In this document: in pieces, positions 28,880-39,161 of the stretch
Numbering within the stretch: the first letter of the stretch is position 1
Layout: the number at the start of each line of letters is the position of its first letter
Source of the DNA: Chara braunii
Taxonomy: Eukaryota > Streptophyta > Charophyceae > Charales > Characeae
DNA length: 39,161 nt
Reading direction: 5' to 3'
Assembly (NCBI GenBank): GCA_003427395.1
Contig: BFEA01000060.1
Coordinates: 2,718,450 to 2,757,610 of the forward strand
The notes under the pieces: generated by a model
Database searches by the model: none
What the model was told of the DNA's origin: nothing
What the model saw: only the letters and a program-made list of their open reading frames with translations
Position numbers and translations under genes: made by a program

Positions 28880-29540
28880 GCCTGGAAAAAAGTGGCAAAA
28901 TGGGGTGTGTCAAGGATTTTTGGAAATTGAGTGTGGAGACGGACATAATTGAAATCTCCTGTGTGGTCCCAGAAATGAAGTGACGAAAGGTGCGGGAAAA
29001 GCAGAGAAGAGGCCCTTGCCAGTGACCATCTAATACAAAAAGTGCCTCTGAACTTCGTTGCGTGCATCGCGAAGCCTTTTTCCTGGCTGAAAAAAAGGTG
29101 GCACGGTCGTTGGATCTTGGCTTCGAACGAGGGACGGACAGCGCCCTTCGCAAAGCTCGGAATCTGACTCGAAGGGCGGCAGTCTCACTGCTTTCTCCTT
29201 GAACTCTTCCTCACCCCGTGTCAGACAGTTGATCCCTTGGGCTTGGAAGCGCTATGTGCGGTGACATTCGCTGCACAGTGTGCAAGTCCAGTGGGGAGCA
29301 ACTGTCGTCCACGGGATGACAATCAACTCGTTGAAAGGTAGCAAAACAGAGCAGGAAGGAAAATGAGTATCAACAATCACAAAGCCCAAAACGACAAAGG
29401 GCTGCCAACCTTGGCTATCGCTTCTCGTACATCCCACTCCCAGACATGCGTCCTATCCTCGTTACACGGGAAAGGTCGTAGATGGGGATGTTCGAGAAGT
29501 CGGCGTCTGGGTGGTTCCGCCGGGCCAGTCTACGTGACCA
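28880..29540 (+). repeat. Dispersed repeat family R4, copy 1
   Basis: ATGGGGTGTGTCAAGGATTT, GGAAATTGAGTGTGG, AGAGCTCGGAATC-like, ACGGGATGACAATCAACTCG, TTGGCTATCGCTTCTCGTAC and GATGTTCGAGAAGTCGGCG recur, diverged, at 33000-33680 in the same order and orientation. No protein domain recognised. Confidence 0.75.
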
Positions 29541-29905
29541 ATATAAATCCATCCAGCATTCCCAAAACAAGAGGATCAAAATTCATTAACTTTGGGAATG
29601 GCCGTCGCGGAATATACATCCATCCACCATTCACAAAACAAGATGATCAAAATTCATTAACCTCGGGAATCACCTTCGCGGAGGAAATTAGACAATACCA
29701 TGTGACTTTCAAGCCTGATGTTGCTATCCTTGTTATATGGGAAAGGTTGTGGATGGGGATGTTCGAGAAGTCGGCGTCGGTGTGGCTCCGCAGGATCAGT
29801 CTACATGACCAACATACATGATCAAAATTCAGTAACTTCGGGAATCGCCCTCGTGGAGGAAACTAGACAATACCATGTGACTTTCACGTCTGATGTTCCT
29901 GCGTG
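29448..29905 (+). repeat. Imperfect tandem duplication inside R4
   Basis: GTAGATGGGGATGTTCGAGA, CAGTCTACGTGACCAA, GATCAAAATTCATTAAC, GACAATACCATGTGACTTTC recur as a second unit from about 29725. The first unit also holds an inner repeat (ATACATCCATCCACCATTC; AACAAGATGATCAAAATTCA). Confidence 0.8.
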
Positions 29906-30756
29906 AAGGGAGATAACCCAGGAAACTAATGGATGAGTTCGGGAAGAAGTTTCTTAACAAACCACAATTTTAGGAAGTGTCCGGGCCACTACAGGAGTGC
30001 CCTAATTCATCCAACTAGAAATGTTTGTGCTCTATTTTTTTCTACGGCCCATAGCTGGGCCAAGTACTGGTGGTTTAACCGGCAATTACGGGGTCTTCAG
30101 AAAGAGGAAAGACGGAAACGAAAACAAGTCCCGAGTAACGACAACGACAGGGGACATAAGAGCCTGCCTGTCACTGACCACTGGCAAGCTTTGGACATGC
30201 TAGCTGGACAAATCTGAACGAAATCACGTTCAGAGTTTTTTTTTTTTTTTTTTTTGGGGGGGGAACACGCCCCTGCCAATGTTAGTGGTGTTGAATTGTT
30301 TCTATCTTTTTTGTCCTTTTTTTCAGCTCTTTCTTCACGTGTCCGTACGTAAGACATTGGGCCTCGCTACACTGCTCTCCACATGCACAAAAGACAAAAA
30401 CGATGGCATCATGGCAATGTATCTTTCCTTTCGCACATTTGGAGAATATTGCAACGAGGCCCACTGTCAATCTGTTTCTTTTTTTCTTTTTCCCGTTCTT
30501 CTTTTTTCAGCTTTCTTGTCGTTTGCCTGTAGCTGAGGGCAGCTCACACAGTGGTCCCCTTTCACTACTCACAAAATGAGATGAATATTGCTTTGGAACA
30601 TGGAAACATACAGCGCGTTTGTTTTGTGCTTTGCCCGTGGCTGAGGGGCTACTAACTTCTTTTTTCTTTTTTCTGCCAGCCAACAAATGTCCCGTACTGG
30701 TACCCACCCCCTCCAGGCTCGGCAAAAGTTGGGGCGCAGGGCTCTTTCGAACTGGT

Positions 30757-30913
30757 TTAAACCACCAGTACCCTTGCCATATGTTCGCCGCAGGCATTGT
30801 CGGAGGCCTGAAACGAAAAGCAGGCCGTCGATTCGATTTATCAACGGCGGCGACACTGCCCCGCTTGGCTTTACTGCGTTGATTTTCAGCGGGGAAAGGT
30901 ACTGGTGGTTTAA
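30757..30913. mobile_element. TIR element family T2, copy B (157 bp)
   Basis: Ends TTTAAACCACCAGTACCCTT and AAAGGTACTGGTGGTTTAAA. The interior GAAACGAAAAGCAGGCCGTC...TTTATCAACGG matches copy A in reverse. Lone ends of the same type occur near 10648 (CACCACCAGTAC) and 30064 (AGTACTGGTGGTTTAAC), suggesting further decayed copies. Confidence 0.82.
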
Positions 30914-31268
30914 AGGGGTGCCCATTCCAAAAACCTTCGATCAATCAGAGAGGGTCGTTCATTCAAAATGATGATAAGATGGGAGCAAAGGCAAGATTGC
31001 TAGCCGACTGGAAATCACAGGGGTCTTCTCAGTATTTTCTTCTTGAAAAAGGAAGGTTGTACCAGAAAATGTACCAGCTTTGTTGATTGAGGGTGCGGAG
31101 GATTTCTCCAACAGAAATCCTTAATTAGAGGAAACTAAAAGAGAGCAGCATCCATTCATTCATAATTGAATATATCACCTCGATCCTTGAAAGAGAAAGA
31201 GAGAAAAAAGAAATTGAGCAGCCTTTGTTGGCTATTGTGTTTCAGCGATCCTCGCCTGGCGAGAACTT

Positions 31269-31547
<279 letters not shown>

Positions 31548-31799
31548 TAGATAAAAAGATATAATTCTAGAATAAGAGAATATGGAGAATAATAAATATA
31601 TACTAAATATCATTCATATAAATCGTAGATATATGAATGTCATGCGCATGCAATTATTGCGAGCGAAGCACATACAACCACCATTCATTCCCTCATACAT
31701 CAACAAAGAGAGGAGGAGGAGAATACACACTCACTCAGTTGAGAAGGAAAACTGACATTTCACGATGTAACTTAACTCCGACGTAGAAGAAAAAGGCCA

Positions 31800-32300
31800 G
31801 ACGCAAAGACCTCCTTTCGAGTTATGACCCCAGGCCATCCAACCAACCGTCAAAACACCTCACCGCGCTCGAGCGCTGGTGATCCCCTGACCGCCACATA
31901 CCCAGGGCTAAAACCCAGCGACAGTCACCTCGTCCACTAAACTACTACGCGGACTCGGCTGGATCCTGCAGTCGGTTGCAACGATCCAGCGTGCAATGCC
32001 GCGAAGTTGCAGCCGACTTGTCAGACCTTTCTGACTCGTTGATCATCACCTCATCTAGCCACTACACCACTAGGGCCTATGTGTTGCGAAAAAAGAGCAA
32101 AAACGACGTGCTTGCAAGATTTATAGTTGCGGGAAGGAGGGGATTCCAAAGAGAATGATGAGAAGGGATAACGGAGGGAAGAGATGAGAAAGGGGGAGCC
32201 TTGTGGGAGGGTGATGTCGAATCGCGTAGAGTACTTCACAGCCAATCACATTGTAGTGTAAGGAGTTCAGAGCCTCGTTACACTCTCCGTTCTCTAACTT
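31800..32300 (-). repeat. Dispersed repeat family R5, copy 1 (tRNA-like head)
   Basis: Plus-strand landmarks: ACCGCCACATACCCAGGGCT, GACTTGTCAGACCTTTCTGA, CATCTAGCCACTACACC, CAGCCAATCACATTGTAG. The minus strand carries a tRNA-like GTAGTAGTTTAGTGGACGAG. Diverged copy at 34440-34960. Confidence 0.6.
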
Positions 32301-32778
32301 CAAGTTCTACGGTTTCTTGGAGGATCAATAGGGCCTTCCTATGTGTGAACGAAGGTGGGAAAGGAGGTTACAAGAAGTAGTAGGGAGTATGATTAAGATT
32401 CAACGGAAGCAAGAAAAAGAAAAAAGCATGAAGGGAGGGAGAAAAAGATAGTTACAATTTGTCGATGATGGTGCAAAAAAAAATTGCATGCACAAGCGAG
32501 GCGCTGCAAGATGCATACTCACAAAACCAAAAAGGAACCAAAACAGTTATGTGAGATGCCAATGGATCGGCGCCTAATTTCTAAAGCTGATTTGAAATTG
32601 AGAAGTTGAAAATAAAATTTTGCGTGAGGAATCAAAACGCACGACTTCCTACGTGCATTCCTATGCTATCATCCATCAACAAAAAAAACACGGGGCTTAC
32701 AGGGACATCCCCAAAACGTACACACACAAAGAGAGAGAGAGAGTCCTTGTGAGCGAGTCCTTGTGGTAGTTGATAGAT

Positions 32779-32871
32779 AACATATCACGTAAGTGAAACG
32801 TCATTACCTAACATATCACGTAAGTGAAACGTCATTACCTAACATATCACGTAAGTGAAACGTCATTACCT
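32779..32871. repeat. Perfect 31-bp tandem repeat x3
   Basis: Three exact copies of AACATATCACGTAAGTGAAA + CGTCATTACCT. Each contains the near-palindrome CACGTAAGTG. The absence of any substitution in otherwise diverged surroundings suggests recent expansion. Confidence 0.97.
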
Positions 32872-32999
32872 ATCGCATCTTCAAACCAGATTGTTTTCGA
32901 GCAAAACGACCTCGTACAATAGAAGAATAGAGGAGATGCGATATGCATAGTGCATTTACGCTGGGTGTATCTGTCCTCAAATTTCCAGCTGATTACAAA

Positions 33000-33680
33000 A
33001 TGGGGTGTGTCAAGGGCTTTTGGAAAATTGAGTGTGGGGACACAGACGCAATTGAAGTCCCCCATGTGGTTCCAGTTAAGTGAGAAAGGGTGATCGCCGC
33101 GCGGGAAGGGAACAAACATGCATAATTTTCAAACATCCATTCAATCCAAAAAATATCGTTGAACCTTCGTGCGGGCTACTGGCTGTCTTTTAGAGTGGAA
33201 GGACGAAGATATGCACGTGGGATCTCGTTTTCATATCATACCCGGCGCCACTTATTACAGAGCTCGGAATCCAACATGGATGACCTCAACCGGGCTGCTC
33301 GTTCCTTGTGTTCGTTTTCCCCACGTATTCAGTAGTGAAACCCCTTTTTTTGATAATGCTCTGCATGGCGACAATCGCTACACAGAGTGTTGGGGAAGTG
33401 GGGTGCTACCGGTGCTCACGGGATGACGATCAACTCGTTAAAGGCAATACCAATGAGTACGAAAGGAAGTGAGTATCAATAATGATAAAGCCAATGCCTC
33501 TCAGGTCAAAAATAATACCGTTCGCCGATCTTGGCAATAACTTCTCGTACGTCCTACTCGCATATATCTATCCTTTCCTCGTTATATGGGAATGACTATG
33601 ATGGGGTGTTGGGAGTCGGCACTCGGCACTCGGCACCCGATCGGATCGGAATAATCGGTCCACATAGCACAAACGAATTC
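33000..33680 (+). repeat. Dispersed repeat family R4, copy 2
   Basis: Same order of landmarks as 28880-29540 (TGGGGTGTGTCAAGGGCTTT, ACGGGATGACGATCAACTCG, TTGGCAATAACTTCTCGTAC). Ends near a local (TCGGCAC)3 triplication at about 33630-33650. Confidence 0.75.
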
Positions 33681-33689
33681 TGAATACGT

Positions 33690-34080
33690 GAATCTACCCA
33701 ATGAACTGTTCAATCACAAAAGTAATCACTTGTGATACTATAGACTTTATTGCATTTCATCCATTCGACAATTTGAAAGTGATCAAAAATAAAACTTTGA
33801 GTTTCAGCCAGTTATAACAACAGTCATCATTCATCAATGAAGTGACACATATGCATTCCCATAACCTCAACGGTATTCTTACTTAGCCCAATCAATACAA
33901 ATGTGCATCAAATATGACATTCACGATTCTTCAGATGCTCGATAGACGCATCAACACAGAGAATCGAAAAGAGCTCCTGAGGCTCATTGATCCCTTCAAC
34001 TTGAAGTTCAATGACACTCCCTTGTGCCAGACACGATTGAATTCAACAGGGCGAGCGCGATCAAAGGAATCTCGAACATT
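33690..34080. other. Unassigned sequence
   Basis: No gene, TIR or repeat recognised between the R4 copy and the GATA/GA microsatellite region. Confidence 0.5.
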
Positions 34081-34121
34081 CATGAGATAGATAGATAGAT
34101 AGATAAATGATATATATATAT

Positions 34122-34168
34122 TTGTTGTCCTCTTCTCCCTCTCTGCCTACGGTTTACCGGGCAGTTCT
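34122..34168 (-). repeat. Conserved hairpin repeat H1, copy 3 (reverse)
   Basis: Reverse complement of the H1 core (TTGTCCTCTTCTCCC, TGCCTACGGTTTACCGGGCA), lying between TATATATATA and a (GATA)n/(GA)n tract at 34174-34268. All three copies sit next to AT, GATA or GA simple repeats. Confidence 0.8.
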
Positions 34169-34173
34169 ATTTG

Positions 34174-34180
34174 ACGATAG

Positions 34181-34268
<88 letters not shown>
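34174..34268. repeat. Compound (GATA)n-(GA)n microsatellite
   Basis: About six GATA units then about 34 GA units, next to H1 copy 3. Confidence 0.97.
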
Positions 34269-34269
<1 letters not shown>

Positions 34270-34439
34270 CATAGCTTGACCAAAGAAAAAAATTGAGGAA
34301 AGAGGGAGATACATTTGGTTAAACAGATAATCTTCATGAGGGGAACACCCGACCATTCGTCATGAACTTAGCTTCTGAGAACCAAGGGAAGAGGAATCTG
34401 AAAATCAAGGCGCACCGACCTTCTTCTCGTTGATAATGA

Positions 34440-34960
34440 CCCATGACCATACAACCACTCGTACACGTACACTCCTCTCACTCAGGTACTAACGATCCCG
34501 ACCACCACATACCAACCTTCAAACCACAGTGGTTGTCACCCCGCCAACTCAGCCGTTACACCAACTCGCCCCGATCCCGCAGTTCGTCGCAGCCACAACT
34601 CAACCTCTACACCAACTCGCCCCGATCCCGCAGTTCGTCGCAACCACCCAACGCACAATCATACATTGCAGTCGGCTCGTCAGGACTTTCTGACTCGTTA
34701 CTTGCACATCAACTAGCCACGACGTCCCTGAAGCTGGCAGATGGGTTGAAAGAGTTTTTCAGATGCGCTTGCGGGTTCTATAGTTGCGAAGAGGGCATAT
34801 AAGATGGAGGAGAGGGAGTCAGAGGTAAGATGGGGTGAGGGGGGAGTTTGGGTTAATCGCCCAAGGAAAGCCATATCAATCCCTCGTAAGTTTCTTTGCA
34901 ACCAATAAGATTACAAAGTGCGGGGAGTATCTTCCCTACACGTCGTCGCTTGATGGCTTT
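34440..34960 (-). repeat. Dispersed repeat family R5, copy 2
   Basis: Plus-strand landmarks GACCACCACATACCAACC, GTCAGGACTTTCTGACTCGT, CAACTAGCCACGACG, CAACCAATAAGATTACAAAG match 31800-32300 in order. It includes an extra 52-bp direct duplication (ACACCAACTCGCCCCGATCC at 34558 and 34610). Confidence 0.62.
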
Positions 34961-35579
34961 GAATACTTTGAGGGGGATCGGTAGAAAGTTCGGGTATGGG
35001 GATGAAGGCAAGAAGGAGGAGAGCGCGAAAGGTAGCGTGGAGCAGGACCAAGGTATAGACGAGAAGGAGTAAGGGCGAAGCGTGAGAGGAGAGGGGGTGG
35101 AAAACAGTTACAGGTGGAGGAGAGAAGGTGAAAAGAGGAGGAGGGTTTGAGGTTGCATTTTCTTCTCTTAAGGCCTTCAATTGGTCTATTGACACTTCGG
35201 CGCCGCATTACTTAAGGTCAGTGGTTGACTCGGAATCCTCTCACACCTTGTGTGAACCCACACATTGTTTGATCCTTCCTTTTTTTCTAGGTGTGCAGGG
35301 AGAAGTCAAATGAGAGAAAAGTCATTTGGGATTCGTTTGCGTACGGAGCTGGGTCTGACTTAAGTATGGTTTTCCGGTTGAATTCCTCCTGAATGTTTTG
35401 TTTGCTTGGCATGTAGGTATGCAAAAGGGAGTGTGCGGAGTGAGCATGTGTATCTTCTGATGTGGTGATGAGAAAAAGGATGCTATCCTTTTCTCCTTTT
35501 TTTTTTTTTTTTTTTAGTTGGCCAAGTGAACGGTTAGACATTCTTAGGGAAACTCAATGGGCGCCAAAAAAAGGAACCA

Positions 35580-36070
35580 CGACGACAAGAAATAAGAATA
35601 AAATCGAATAAACTTAGACTGAACCTAAGGTACCTCATTTTTATCCCGAAGGCCCTCTCAAATTGATTTCGTCCAAACGAGTCTCGATTCCCCTCTCCCT
35701 CTAAACTTCTATTTCGTCTAAGTTGTTCTTCGGTGTAGGCGGTTGGGGCGGTCAACCTGACTCTGAGTATGAGGACTTTCTCACTCTAGGATAAATTATG
35801 AGACGAGCGTTCGTTGCTTTAGGAGGTGGCCCTGTTATCGACCCGAAGTGGGTCATTTTGACAGGGGGTACTTTGCTGATTCGGTGGAGATGGTCCGACT
35901 TCTGAGATCCGAGATTTTGGATCGGGCGAGAATAAGGGGTACTTCAGACCACTTCCTGGAAACAGAGATGAGCGATGGTTAAGAGTCAGTGTTGGTTTCC
36001 TCACACTTGTGCACGGGAGAAGGACTGAATTAGCATACCTTTTCATGTGGCCGTATTTAGGAGCCATCGT
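35580..36070 (-). repeat. Dispersed repeat family R1, copy 4 (3' part, reverse)
   Basis: Reverse complement carries ATCTCAGAAGTCGGACCATC, GACCCACTTCGGGTCGATAA and GGGCCTTCGGGATA, aligning with the 3' half of copies 1 and 2. On this strand it translates as a short ISEVGPSPPN.QST segment also seen in the other two. It faces copy 3 in opposite orientation. Confidence 0.65.
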
Positions 36071-36079
36071 CAGTCCGAA

Positions 36080-36950
36080 AGACTAATGTCATAAGAAGTT
36101 TAACCTGCTACAACATTATTCGAAACGAAGCGCATTAAGGCATTTTAATCGCGAGAGACTCGCGCCATAAGAAATGCGAGATTACAACAGAGGCTTAAGG
36201 GAGGCAGACTTCTGAATTGCTAGTTAATGGCAGTAGTTGAGTTGGAAAGGCGGTGAGATGTAAGAACAAGAGTTTATTCGACTTATCTAAACTTAAAAAC
36301 TCATGGAGGTGACTCGTGATTTCTTTTCAGATGTCTACGATATTGATGGTTATCTTGATTTTTTCCAAATAGGGAGGCTTTTTTCTGAAGATTTACCAAA
36401 TTCAAAAGTTTATCTTCGAGCTGCTACTTGTCCAGCAACTTCTCTTTGAAAGTTGCTCAATCCCTCGACGCACTCACCAATGAGGCTAATTTCCCCTTGT
36501 ATTCCACCTTGCAATACCGTTTCACAATTTGCAACATCTTTCATCAGACCACTCACGACAATTTGCCAACTGTTGAAACTTCTCCGCTAATCCCAAAGAT
36601 ATTATTGTCAAAAAACAATCAAACTTTCACTTTTGAAAGTTGATCTTTCAAGGTGGTAGATTCGTGGATGACCCTGGTCAGCTCCCGGATGTCATTTTCC
36701 TTTCATCAACACTTCCGCCAACTCTAGTCATCTTGAGCGTCACAAAACAATGAGACCATACATTAGTACCTCAATCAAATTCACTTATCGCACCTTCCTC
36801 TTTTACCCCTTCATGCATTTTACACTCTGTTTCTTTATTATGGTTTGTAAATAACTACTGAGATTTCATTTGGAAACAAACAAAAGCAATCTTAGACCAT
36901 AAGTTCATAATATTTACTTACCTGAGTGTCGTTGTACAAAGGACAACGGT
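36080..36950. other. No recognisable gene
   Basis: AT-moderate sequence between the two opposing R1 fragments; a 71-codon open frame at 36428 has no recognisable motif. Nothing else supported. Confidence 0.5.
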
Positions 36951-36959
36951 AGTTAGGTG

Positions 36960-37800
36960 TTATCCGCGGCAACGGCGCCACCCATCGAGCGCATCGGTCC
37001 CCACCTTTTAACGTAAAAGACGTGAGTTCTCCCGACCATGTCACGTGCAAGTAAAACAAAGCAAGAGACAACTCAGGGACAACGTGTAAGTAATCCCGTG
37101 AGCCATTGAAACGAAAGTGGTTGCGTTGTCACATTGCCACTCTAGTCGGGTGAGCCATAGGTTTTTGCGGCGCACAACTTAGTTTCCCTAAGGGGTTGTT
37201 ATTACCCTTAGGGGTGTATCCCTATCGAGCTACTAACCCATGTGTGAAATCTTTTAAATACAATTGCAAAGATAGGTCAATCGAGAGTGTTTGCTTGTGT
37301 CGCTGTAGCATAAGTACGCATGGGTAAAACATCATCTAAACCCAAATGTCGCTCGGGGCGCTGATTTCCTAAGCTCGGAGCGTACGACGGTCAACTACGA
37401 TGGTGTCACCTAAACGTGAAACCCATAAGTAAGCCTAGTCCCTTACATACAACTCACAAGAAAAAATCATTACAATAAAATGTTCACGTCAGTAAGAATA
37501 CACATATATATCAAAAGATAGTCTCTAGTGCTATGACATGATCAAAGTGTTGACAACCAATGTTCCGGCGACGCAAACAATCCAAATAAAGTTCACATAT
37601 TCATACTAAGTCAAATCAACAATGTTGGGAATATCAATGCGTTCCTTAATCGGTTTCAACCAGACTTGACTTGGTGACTCGGTCTGCCAAAAGTTATCAT
37701 TTTGCGTTCTTAATTGTCGAAAAGCTACGAGTCGCTTCCTCGTTACGAGGTTATGAGGAGGTTAACCATCAAGAGAATAGCGGCAATATGACTTCTGGTA
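36960..37800 (+). repeat. Dispersed repeat family R1, copy 3 (5' part)
   Basis: Contains the diverged landmarks GTTGCGTTGTCACATTGCCA, TAGGGGTGTATCCCTATCGA, CAATTGCAAAGATAGGTCAA and ACCTAAACGTGAAACCC in the same order as copy 1. The downstream half (ISEVG-coding segment) was not found. Confidence 0.7.
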
Positions 37801-38252
37801 TAGGTTGATTCCTGGACACGTCTCGATGACTTTGTATCCACTGTAGTTCTACTAATTCAAACATACATACAAGACTCATATGTCAGATCCCTAGATCACC
37901 ACGGTCAATTCAAGAGAAATCCTAACTTAGTAAGAATGTCCATTTTCTCACAACTTCAGTACGTTGTCGCATGATGTGGGTCAATCATCAATGCCCGATG
38001 ATTAGCTCAAAGGTGTACTCCATCATTTTCATCTTTTTGCTCTCGGTTTCATTGCATTACCTTTGGGCAACTCCTGAAATGCTAGAACTAATGGCTCTTT
38101 ATGCAAGCGGAAAACCCCTACCACGTCCCATGACTTTTTGCATGGCCATGTCTAAAAATCTCCCTCTGCTCTCTGTGGCAGATTTATGCCCTGACCAACG
38201 TATGCGCTAATGTTCTTGTCTTGCACGCGTAATTACCCCTCAATGTCAGGGC

Positions 38253-38556
38253 ATGACAGTGAGATCATCGGGGCAATCTGACTTGGCTTGAAGACTTCCT
38301 CTGGACCATCTCGAGGCACGCCGCGGTTCAAGAGGGGACAAACGGGAGGGCACTCAGGAGGGACTTGGCACGGGATGTCTTTTGGGTTAGGGCCTTGCTG
38401 GCATGGTGTCGGCACCCACTGTCGGAGAAAACATTTCCCAAGAGGCCGGAGGAGGTAGCGAGGCAACCCTTGTTAAGAAATAAAAATATTACAGACGATA
38501 ATGGTTGTGTGTATCGTAGCTCTGACTCCCCGTGGCTCAACTGGGTTAAGAAATAA
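38253..38556 (+). other. Unidentified open frame, about 100 codons
   Basis: Open from after the TGA at about 38250 to TAA at 38554-38556: WLEDFLWTISRHAAVQ... RALLAWCRHPLSEK... NGCVYRSSDSPWLNWVKK. Only the last 63 codons follow a possible start, so it could be an exon or a transposon-gene remnant. The open frame just upstream (to 38210) is in another phase and has a hydrophobic FIFLLSVSLHYLW segment. Family not recognised. Confidence 0.25.
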
Positions 38557-38753
38557 AAAATCGCAAAACTGAACAGGGTCTGCGGCAACCTCTGAAGCAC
38601 TGCCACAATCTAGAGAAAACATGGAGCAACTCATATTTTCAATCCCTTTGGACTGGGGCCACAAACTCCACAAGGGGCCATCACTTCAAGAAAGGAATTG
38701 CGTGGAAAGTGACCCAGAGAGTGTAGGCAACATGGTGCAAGCTATGTTGCACG

Positions 38754-39161
38754 TAGGCCGCGGCCTGGTTCGGCCACGGTCGAGGCCGCCTGGCCTAGAC
38801 CGGGGCCCCCCCGGCCGCGGCCGAACGCGGCCGATAATTAAAAATTGAAAAAAAAAAAAAAAAAAAAACCCGGGTTTCGAGTGGGGCGGGGGTCCCCTAC
38901 CTCCTCGCAAAAAAAAAAACATAAGAACTTCAAAAACGGGGGAGTGGGTTTCGATGACTAAAAAAAAAAATTAAATAAATAGAAAAAAAGGGGGGTAACT
39001 TTTTATTGTTTTTTAACATCTCATTTCCCTGCAAACAACAGATGTTCATTTCCAAAAAAAATACACGTAAACTTAGGGACCATATATCTCGATTTTTTTT
39101 TTTTTGTTGATTGATTGATTGATTGATTGATTGACTGGTGGGGGAGGGGTCTCCCCCCCCG
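38754..39161. repeat. GC-rich palindromic patch and poly-A/T low-complexity edge
   Basis: CGCGGCCTGGTTCGGCCACG and related GGCC palindromes at 38754-38826, then A18, A/G and T tracts, a (TTGA)n array at 39107-39133 and a terminal C run. No gene. Confidence 0.8.

Overview
The window looks like nuclear DNA of a green plant or streptophyte alga. Three things support this: a first exon of a plant-type eIF4A-III, a chloroplast-type class I glutaredoxin, and a decayed fragment of the plastid gene chlN (light-independent protochlorophyllide reductase), which flowering plants lack but charophytes, bryophytes, ferns and many conifers keep. Very abundant microsatellites, small assembly gaps and dense non-autonomous repeats would suit a large repeat-rich genome such as a charophyte (Chara-like). 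The species is inference only.

Layout. 1-2.6 kb: intron 1 and first coding exon of an eIF4A-III gene on the minus strand; the remaining exons lie beyond the left edge. 2.6-3.2 kb: its 5' flank. 3.2-20.3 kb: no recognisable protein gene, but a mosaic of dispersed repeats, hairpins, TIR elements and an AT-rich block (about 11.4-15.9 kb). 20.7-22.5 kb: an intronless-looking glutaredoxin ORF on the plus strand with a foldback element in its promoter. 22.9-23.9 kb: microsatellites and a possible spliced 3' exon. 24.2-27.1 kb: the most structured part, a tRNA-derived SINE interrupted by a 105-bp palindromic MITE and by a U6 snRNA retrocopy with target-site duplication and A-tail, facing an inverted copy of the same repeat next to a rearranged U2 snRNA copy. 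27-39 kb: more TIR elements, two pairs of related dispersed repeats, the plastid chlN fragment, a perfect 31-bp triple repeat and GC-rich or poly-A sequence at the edge.

The two genes show no functional link (exon-junction/mRNA metabolism versus plastid thiol redox). The story here is small mobile elements: at least seven copies of one palindromic MITE family, two elements with TTTAAACCAC-type ends plus one related 588-bp element, a pair of 254-bp elements, at least three copies of a SINE, and snRNA retrocopies showing that a LINE-type reverse transcriptase has worked in trans in this lineage. No new protein-based system (defence, biosynthetic or transposase-encoding) could be supported. All repeat relationships come from reading by eye, so boundaries are approximate unless a TIR or duplication fixes them.
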